Shown in pieces: positions 55,461 through 64,000 of a stretch of DNA of 64,000 bases. The first letter of the stretch is position 1, and every line of letters starts with the position of its first letter. The DNA comes from Hydractinia symbiolongicarpus (Eukaryota > Cnidaria > Hydrozoa > Anthoathecata > Hydractiniidae), in assembly GCF_029227915.1 (NCBI RefSeq), contig NC_079877.1, positions 2,418,001-2,482,000 on the forward strand, in the 5' to 3' direction. The notes below the pieces were generated by a model. It saw only the letters and a list, made by a program, of their open reading frames with translations, made no database searches and was not told the origin of the DNA. Position numbers and translations under genes: made by a program.

Positions 55461-56999
55461 ATTCGTACCAACATGTATTTAGTGATATTTTTCCGATATT
55501 ACTAAGTTGCATCGCTTTCAACAGTGAAACGATTGACTGTGGGACTTAGTTGAACTGATTTTGGACTTTGACCTTATAAATGAGGTAAATGAGTCATTTT
55601 GACTACAAGAAATGACATTCTTCTTAGTTTGACATGATTGATGGAACTCACGGATTACACTGGGCGCTGTGGTAACGCTTTATTTAAAAATTTAGATAAA
55701 TAAGTCATTTTGTACTGTGGGACCAATCCTAGCCGTTATCGCGCGCTGAAGAAATAGAGACAGTTTTAAAAACTACATTTCATTGACTTTCTAACGGTGT
55801 CATTCCGTTTGAGTTACAACGGTTGCGACACATAATCGTACCAACATGTATTTACTGATTTTCTTCCGATATTACTAAGATGTATCGCTTTCAACAGTGA
55901 AACGATTGACTGCGGGACTTAGTTGAACTGATTTTGGACTTTGACCTTATAAATGTGATTAATGCGCCAATTGGTCTCCAAGGAATAACATTCTTCTTAA
56001 TTTGACATGATTACTGGAATTCAGCGGTTACAATAGGCTCTGCGGTAGCGTTTTATTTAAAAATTTAGATAAATAAGATTTTCTTACTGTGGGACCAATC
56101 CTGGCCGTTACCATGCGCTGAAGAAATAAAGACATTCTCAAGAACTACATTTCATTGATTTCTTGGTGGTATAATTCCGTTTGAGTTACAACGGTTGCGT
56201 CACATATTCGTACCAACATGTATTTAGCGAAAGTGTTCGGATATTACTAAGTTGCATCGCTTTCAACAGTGAAACGATTGACTGTGGGACTTAGTTGAAC
56301 TGATTTTAGACTTTGACCTTATAAATGTGATAAATGAGTCATTTTGACTACAAGAAATACCATTCTTCTTAATTTGACATGATTGGTAGAACTAAGCGTA
56401 TACACTGGACCCTGTGGTAGCGATTCATTTAAAAATTTAGATAAATAAGTCATTTTTACTGTGGGACCAATCCTAGCTGTTAGCGCGCGCTGAAGATATA
56501 GAGATAGTTTCAAAAACTCCATTTCATTGACTTTCTAACGGTGTCAATCCGTTTGAGTTAGAACGGTTGCGTCACACAATCGTACCAACATGTATTTAGT
56601 GATTTTCTTCCGATATTACTAAGTTGTATCGCTTTCAAAAGAGAAACGATTGACTGTGGGACTTAATTGAACTGATTTTGGACTTTGACCTTATAAATGT
56701 AATAAATGAGCCATTTTGACTAGAAGAAATAACATTTTCCGTAATTTGACATGATTGATGGAACTCACCGATTACACTGGGCGCTGTGGTAACGGTTTAT
56801 TTATAAATTGAGATAAATAAGTCATTTTGTACTGTGGGACCAATCCTAGCCGTTATCGCGCGCTGAAGAAATAGAGACAGTTTCAAAAACTACATTTCAT
56901 TGACTTTCTAACGGTGTCAATCCGTTTGAGTTAAAACAGTTGCGTCACATATTCGTACCAAAATGTATTTAGTGATTTTTTTCGGATATTCCTAAGTTG

Positions 57000-59900
57000 C
57001 ATCGCTTTTAATAGTGAAACGATTGACTGTGGGAATTATTTGAACTGATTCAGGACTGTGACCTTATAAATGTGATAAATGAGGGAAAAGGTCTCCAAGG
57101 AATAACATTCTTCTTAATTTAACATGATTGCTGGAATTCAGCGATTACATTAGGCTCTGTGGTAGCCTTTTTTAAAAAATTTAGATAAATAAGTCATTTT
57201 TTACTGTGGGACCAATCCTAGCCGTTAGTTCGCGCTGAAGAAATAGAGACAGCTTCAAAAAGTACATTTCATTGACTTTCTAACGGTGTCAAACTGTTTG
57301 AGTTACAACGGTTGGGTCACATATTCGTACCAACATGTATTAACGATGTTTTTCTGATATTACTAGGTTGCATCGCTTCTAACAGTGAAACGATTGACTG
57401 TGGGAATTAATTGAACTAACTTTGGACTTTGACCTTGTAAATGTTATAAGTGAGACAATTGGACTCCAAGAAATAACATTCTTCTCAATTTGGCATGATT
57501 GCTGGAACTCAGCGATTACACTGGGCGCTGTGGTAGCGCTTTATTTAAAAATTAAGATAAATAAGTCTTTTTTTACTGTGGGACCAATCCTAGCCGTTAG
57601 TTCGCGCTGAAGAAATAGAGAGAGCTTCAAAATGTACATTTCATTGACTTTCTAACGGTGTCAATCTGTTTGAGTTACAACGGTTGGGTCACATATTCGT
57701 ACCAACATGTATTTAGTGATTTTCTTCCGATATTACTAAGTTGTATCGCTTTCAACAGAGAAACGATTGACTGTGGGACTTAATTGAACTGATTTTGGAC
57801 TTTGACCTTATAAATGTAATAAATGAGCCATTTTGACTAGAAGATATAACATTCTCCTTAATTTGACATGATTGATGGAAATCACCGATTACACTGGGCG
57901 CTGTGGTAACGGTTTATTTATAAATTGAAATAAATAAGTCATTTTGTACTGTGGGACCAATCCTAGCCGTTATCGCGCGCTGAAGAAATAGAGACAGTTT
58001 CAAAAACTACATTTCATTGACTTTCTAACGGTGTCAATCCGTTTGAGTTAAAACAGTTGCGTCACATATTCGTACCAAAATGTATTTAGTGATATTTTTC
58101 GGATATTCCTAAGTTGCATCGCTTTTAACAGTGAAACGATTGACTGTGGGAATTATTTGAACTGATTCAGGACTGTGACCTTATAAATGTGATAAATGAG
58201 GGAAAAGGTCTCCAAGGAATAACATTCTTCTTAATTTAACATGATTGCTGGATTCAGCGATTACATTAGGCTCTGTGGTAGCCTTTTTTAAAAAATTTAG
58301 ATAAATAAGTCATTTTTTACTGTGGGACCAATCCTAGCCGTTAGTTCGCGCTGAAGAAGTAGAGACAGCTTCAAAAAGTACATTTCATTGACTTTTTAAC
58401 GGTGTCAATCTGTTTGAGTTAAAACGGTTGGGTCACATATTCGTACCAACATGTATTAACGATGTTTTTCTGATGTTACTAGGTTGCATCGCTTCTAACA
58501 GTGAAACGATTGACTGTGGGACTTAATTGAACTAACTTTGGACTTTGACCTTGTAAATGTTATAAGTGAGACAATTGGACTCCAAGAAATAACATTCTTC
58601 TTAATTTGGCATGATTGCTGGAACTCAGCGATTACACTGGGCGCTGTGGTAGCGCTTTATTTAAAAATTAAGATAAATAAGACTTTTTTTACTGTGGGAC
58701 CAATCCTAGCAGTTATCGCGCGCTGAAGAAATAGAGACAGTTTCAAAAACCACATTTCATTGACTTTTTAACGGTGTCAATCCGTTTGAGTTACAACAGC
58801 TGCGTCACATATTCGTACCAAAATGTATTTAGTGATTTTCTTCCGATATTACTAAGTTGTATCGCTTTTAACAGTGAAACGATTGACTGTGGGAATTATT
58901 TGAACTGATTCAGGACTTTGACCTTATAAATGTAATAAATGAGCCATTTTGACTAAAAGAAATATCATTCTTCTTAATTTTACATGATTGCTGGAACTCA
59001 GCGATTACACTGGGCGCTGTGGTAGCGCTTTATTTAAATATTTAGATAAATAAGATTTTCTTACTGTGGGACCAATCCTGGCCGTTAGCACGCGCTGAAG
59101 AAATAAAGACATTCTCAAAAACTACATTTCATTGATTCCTTGGCGTATAATTCCGTTTGAGTTACAACGGTTGCGTCACATATTCGTACCAACATGTATT
59201 TAGCGAAAGTATTCGGATATTACTAGGTTGCATCGCTTTTAACTGTTAAACGTTTGACTGTGCGACTTAAATGTACTGATTTTGGACTTTGACCTTATAA
59301 ATGTTGTAAGTGAGACAATTGCACTCCAAGAAATAACATTCTTCTTAATTTGACATAATTGCTGGAACTCAGCGATTACACTGGGCGCTGTGGTAGCGCT
59401 TTATTTAAAAATTAAGATGAATAAGTCATTTTTTACTGTGGAAGCAATCCTAGCCGTTAGTTTGCGCTGAAGAAGTAGAGACAGCTTCAAAAAGTACATT
59501 TCATTGAATTTCTCACGGTGTCAATCCGTTTGAGTTACAACGGTTGTGTCACACATTCGTACCAACATGTATTTAGTGATATTTTTCCGATATTACTAAG
59601 TTGTATCGCTTTCAACAGTGAAACTATTGACTGTGGGACTTAGTTGAACTGATTTTGGAGTTTGACCTTATAAATGTGATAATTGAGTCATTTTGACTAC
59701 AAGAAATGACATTCTTCTTAGTTTGACATGATTGCTGGAACTCAGCGATTACACTGGGCGATGTGGTAACGCTTTATTTAAAAATTAAGATAAATAAGTC
59801 ATTTTGTACTGTGGGACCAATCCTAGCCGTTATCGCGCGCTGAAGAAATAGAGACAGTTTCAAAAACTACATTTCATTGACTTTCTAACGGTGTCAATCC

Positions 59901-62900
59901 GTTTGAGTTAGAACGGTTGCGTCACATAATCGTACCAGCATGTATTTAGTGATTTTCTTCCGATATTACTAAGTTGTATCGCTTTCAACAGAGAATCGAT
60001 TGACTGTGGGACTTAATTGAACTGATTTTGGGCTTTGTCCTTATAAATGTAATAAATGAGACATTATGACTAGAAGAAATAACATTCTCCGTAATTTGAC
60101 ATGATTGCTGGAACTCAGCGATTACACTATGCGCTGTGGTAGCGCTTTGTTTAAAAGTTAAGATAAATAAGTCATTTATTACGGTGGAAACAATCCTAGC
60201 CGTTATCGCACGCTGAAGAAATAGAGACAGTTTCAAAAACTACATTTCATTGACTTTCTAACGGTGTCAATCCGTTTGAGTTAAAACGGTTGCGTCACAT
60301 AATCGTACCAGCATGTATTTAGTGATTTTCTTCCGATATTACTAAGTTCTATCGCTTTCAACAGAGAAACGATTGACAGTGAGACTTAATTGAACTGATT
60401 TTGGACTTTGACCTTATAAATGTGATAAATGAGTCATTTTGACTACAAGAAATGACATTCTTCTTAGTTTGACATGATTGCTGGAACTCAGCGATTACAC
60501 TGGGCGCTATGGAAACGCTTTATTTAAAAATTAAGATAAATAAGTCATTTTGTACTGTGGGACCAATCCTAGCCGTTTTAGCGCGCTGAAGAAATAGAGA
60601 CAGTTTCAAAAACTACATTTCATTGACTTTCTAACGGTGTCAATCCGTTTGAGTTAGAACGGTTGCGTCACATAATCGTACCAGCATGTATTTAGTGATT
60701 TTCTTCCGATATTACTAAGTTGTATCGCTTTCAACAGTGAAACGATTGACTGTGGGCTTAGTTGAACTGATTTTGGAGTTTGACCTTATAAATGTGATAA
60801 TTGAGTCATTTTGACTACAAGAAATGACATTCTTCTTAATTTAACATGATTGCTGGATTCAGCGATTACATTAGGCTCTGTGGTAGCCTTTTTTAAAAAA
60901 TTTAGATAAATAAGTCATTTTTTACTGTGGGACCAATCCTAGCCGTTAGTTCGCGCTGAAGAAATAGAGACAGCTTCAAAAAGTACATTTCATTGACTTT
61001 CTAACGGTGTCAATCTGTTTGAGTTACAACGGTTGGGTCACATATTCGTACCAACATGTATTAACGATGTTTTTCTGATATTACTAGGTTGCATCGCTTC
61101 TAACAGTGAAACGATTGACTGTGGGACTTAATTGAACTAACTTTGGACTTTGACCTTGTAAATGTTATAAGTGAGACAATTGGACTCCAAGAAGTAACAT
61201 TCTTCTTAATTTGGCATGATTGCTGGAACTCAGCGATTACACTGGGCGCTGTGGTAGCGCTTTATTTAAAAATTAAGATAAATAAGACTTTTTTTTACTG
61301 TGGGACCAATCCTAGCAGTTATCGCGCGCTGAAGAAATAGAGACAGTTTCAAAAACCACATTTCATTGACTTTTTAACGGTGTCAATCCGTTTGAGTTAC
61401 AACAGCTGCGTCACATATTCGTACCAAAATGTATTTAGTGATTTTCTTCCGATATTACTAAGTTGTATCGCTTTTAACAGTGAAACGATTGACTGTGGGA
61501 ATTATTTGAACTGATTCAGGACTTTGACCTTATAAATGTAATAAATGAGCCATTTTGACTAAAAGAAATATCATTCTTCTTAATTTTACATGATTGCTGG
61601 AACTCAGCGATTACACTGGGCGCTGTGGTAGCGCTTTATTTAAATATTTAGATAAATAAGATTTTCTTACTGTGGGACCAATCCTGGCCGTTAGCACGCG
61701 CTGAAGAAATAAAGACATTCTCAAAAACTACATTTCATTGATTTCTTGGCGTATAATTCCGTTTGAGTTACAACGGTTGCGTCACATATTCGTACCAACA
61801 TGTATTTAGCGAAAGTATTCGGATATTACTAGGTTGCATCGGTTTTAACTGTGAAACGTTTGACTATGCGACTTAATTGAACTGCTTTTGGATTTTGACC
61901 TTATAAATGTTGTAAGTGAGACAATTGCACTCCAAGAAATAACATTCTCCTTAATTTGACATAATTGCTGGAACTCAGCGATTACACTGGGCGCTGTGGT
62001 AGCGCTTTATTTAAAAATTAAGATGAATAAGTCATTTTTTACTGTGGAAGCAATCCTAGCCGTTAGTTTGCGCTGAAGATGTAGAGACAGCTTCAAAAAG
62101 TACATTTCATTGAATTCCTCACGGTGTCAATCCGTTTGAGTTACAAGGGTTGTGTCACACATTCGTACCAACATGTATTTAGTGATATTTTTCCGATATT
62201 ACTAAGTTGTATCGCTTTCAACAGTGAAACGATTGACTGTGGGACTTAGTTGAACTGATTTTGGAGTTTGACCTTATAAATGTGATAATTGAGTCATTTT
62301 GACTACAAGAAATGACATTCTTCTTAGTTTGACATGATTGCTGGAACTCAGCGATTACACTGGGCGATGTGGTAACGCTTTATTTAAAAATTAAGATAAA
62401 TAAGTCATTTTGTACTGTGGGACCAATCCTAGCCGTTATCGCGCGCTGAAGAAATAGAGACAGTTTCAAAAACTACATTTCATTGACTTTCTAACGGTGT
62501 CAATCCGTTTGAGTTAGAACGGTTGCGTCACATAATCGTACCAGCATGTATTTAGTGATTTTCTTCCGATATTACTAAGTTGTATCGCTTTCAACAGAGA
62601 ATCGATTGACTGTGGGACTCAATTGAACTGATTTTGGGCTTTGTCCTTATAAATGTAATAAATGACACATTATGACTAGAAGAAATAACATTCTCCGTAA
62701 ATTGACATGATTGCTGGAACTCAGCGATTACACTATGCGCTGTGGGAGCGCTTTGTTTAAAAGTTAAGATAAATAAGTCATTTAATACGGTGGAAACAAT
62801 CCTAGCCGTTATCGCACGCTGAAGAAATAGAGACAGTTTCAAAAACTACATTTCATTGACTTTCTAACGGTGTCAATCCGTTTGAGTTAAAACGGTTGCG

Positions 62901-63375
62901 TCACATAATCGTACCAGCATGTATTTAGTGATTTTTTTCCGATATTACTAAGTTCTATCGCTTTCAACAGAGAAACGATTGACAGTGAGACTTAATTGAA
63001 CTGATTTTGGACTTTGACCTTATAAATATTATAAATGAGTCATTTTGACTACAAGAAATGACATTCTTCTTAGTTTGACATGATTGCTGGAATTCAGCGA
63101 TTACACTGGGCGCTATGGAAACGCTTTATTTAAAAATTAAGATAAATAAGTCATTTTGTACTGTGGGACCAATCCTAGCCGTTTTAGCGCGCTGAAGAAA
63201 TAGAGACAGTTTCAAAAACTACATTTCATTGACTTTCTAACGGTGTCAATCCGTTTGAGTTAGAACGGTTGCGTCACATAATCGTACCAGCATGTATTTA
63301 GTGATTTTCTTCCGATATTACTAAGTTGTATCGCTTTCAACAGTGAAACGATTGACTGTGGGACTTAGTTGAACT
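57000..63375. repeat. Nested 3- and 7-monomer duplications (offsets 1,116 and 2,605 bp)
   Basis: The variant GAGGGAAAAGGTCTCC (about 57081 and 58197) marks a 3-monomer repeat. A larger block, about 58227-60770, recurs at about 60833-63375, marked by TGCTGGATTCAGCG, GTATTAACGATGTTTTTC, TTGGCGTATAATTCC and ATTACGGTGGAAAC. Confidence 0.75.
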
Positions 63376-64000
63376 GATTTTGGAGTTTGACCTTATAAAT
63401 GTGATAATTGAGTCATTTTGACTACAAGAAATGACATTCTTCTTAGTTTGACATGATTGCTGTAACTCAGCGATTACACTGGGCGCTGTGGTAGCGCTTT
63501 ATTTAAATATTTAGATAAATAAGATTTTCTTACTGTGGGACCAATCCTGGCCGTTAGCACGCACTGAAGAAATAGAGACAGTTTCAAAAACCACATTTCA
63601 TTGACTTTTTAACGGTGTCAATCCGTTTGAGTTACAACAGCTGCGTCACATAATCGTACCAAAATGTATTTAGTGATTTTCTTCCGATAATACTAAGTTG
63701 TATCGCTTTCAACAGTGAAACGATTGACTGTGGGACTTAGTTGAACTGATTTTAGACTTTGACCTTATAAATGTGATAAATGAGTCATTTTGACTACTAG
63801 AAATGATATTCTTCTTAGTTTGACATGATTGATGGAACTCACCGATTACACTGGGCGCTGTGGTAATGCTTTAATAAAAAATTTAGATAAATAAGTCATT
63901 TTGTACTGTGGGACCAATCCTAGCCGTTATCGCGCGCTGAAGAAATAGAGACAGTTTTAAAAACTACATTTCATTGACTTTCTAACGGTGTCAATCCGTT

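Larger units (their letters stand above)
18791..64000. repeat. Satellite array, right flank (about 121 monomers of 372 bp)
   Basis: Forty-five kilobases of uninterrupted head-to-tail monomers of about 372 bp, continuing past the window end. Fixed landmarks per monomer are GAACTGATT, CTCAGCGATTACA, TAAATAAGTC, ACTGTGGGACCAATCCTAGCCGTTA, ACATTTCATTGA, TCCGTTTGAGTTA, CGTACCAACATG and AGTTGTATCGCTTT. Several monomer types alternate, including one with CTTGGCGGTATAATTCCG and AAATAAGATTTTC. Open frames of 60-86 codons recur on both strands at multiples of the monomer length and show no sign of being genes. No gene, RNA gene or other insertion is visible in this stretch. Confidence 0.95.

Noticed and set aside
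57422-61340. Recurring 62-65 codon plus-strand open frames in the satellite
   Set aside because: Same reason; they begin at non-ATG codons and differ between neighbouring monomers.
50670-62842. Recurring 83-codon minus-strand open frame in many satellite monomers
   Set aside because: It recurs at multiples of 372 bp because the monomer does, is broken in many monomers, and has no start context or domain. Array homogenisation explains the similarity.
1-64000. CRISPR array suggested by the regular repeats
   Set aside because: The unit is about 372 bp with no alternating short repeat and unique spacer; this is a eukaryotic satellite.
18785-64000. CENP-B box in the satellite monomer
   Set aside because: TTCG occurs in the CACATTCGTACC landmark, but the required downstream CGGG is absent.
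1-64000. tRNA or rRNA genes
   Set aside because: No cloverleaf with A and B boxes or rRNA core sequence was recognised on either strand by eye; a dedicated scan was not possible.

Overview
The window holds one complete Maverick/Polinton element inserted in a long tandem satellite array. The host is therefore a eukaryote, most likely an invertebrate animal; I cannot place it further (a cnidarian or mollusc would fit, but that is only an impression). The array is built on a monomer of about 372 bp and fills 1-1946 and 18785-64000. No host gene is visible.

The element spans 1947-18784 (16,838 bp). It has terminal inverted repeats of about 260 bp with a single mismatch, 5'-AG and TC-3' ends, and a 6-bp target duplication TTCTTC. 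Removing the element and one TSD copy restores an uninterrupted satellite monomer. From left to right it carries: a 111-aa conserved small protein (-); a 393-aa protein with a C-terminal membrane anchor (-); a 187-aa probable minor capsid/penton protein (+); a 438-aa probable double jelly-roll major capsid protein (+); an FtsK/HerA-type packaging ATPase (+); about 1.1 kb of non-coding DNA with a minisatellite and two Helitron-like insertions; a cluster of small tightly packed or overlapping genes, several with membrane segments (7765-9506, +); a 425-aa coiled-coil/membrane protein (-); two related membrane proteins (+), the first of which has lost its ATG; a retroviral-type integrase with a D,D35E triad (-); a small SAP-domain protein (+); a frameshifted SAP + MDM2-like RING gene (+); and a protein-primed family B DNA polymerase with an N-terminal SAP domain (+), whose stop codon lies inside the right TIR.

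The gene set is that of a virus-like transposon: integrase and self-primed polymerase for mobility and replication, capsid proteins and ATPase for a virion. No separate adenovirus-type maturation protease was found. Core genes are open. Three accessory genes carry lesions: an in-frame stop at 7888, ATG to ATA at 10899, and a frameshift at 13813-13832.

The most interesting pattern is a set of short palindromic hairpins placed directly behind stop codons (2206, 6604, 9540, 12143, 13544, 14334, plus the palindrome at 8658 and a long inverted repeat at 2670-2818). Most share a TTAC...GTAA stem. They look like 3'-end signals and recall the hairpin rule of Mimivirus and its virophage. A second pattern is a duplicated promoter + SAP + proline-linker module at the right end. 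The satellite itself shows nested higher-order duplications of 2, 3, 5, 6, 7, 8 and 10 monomers.
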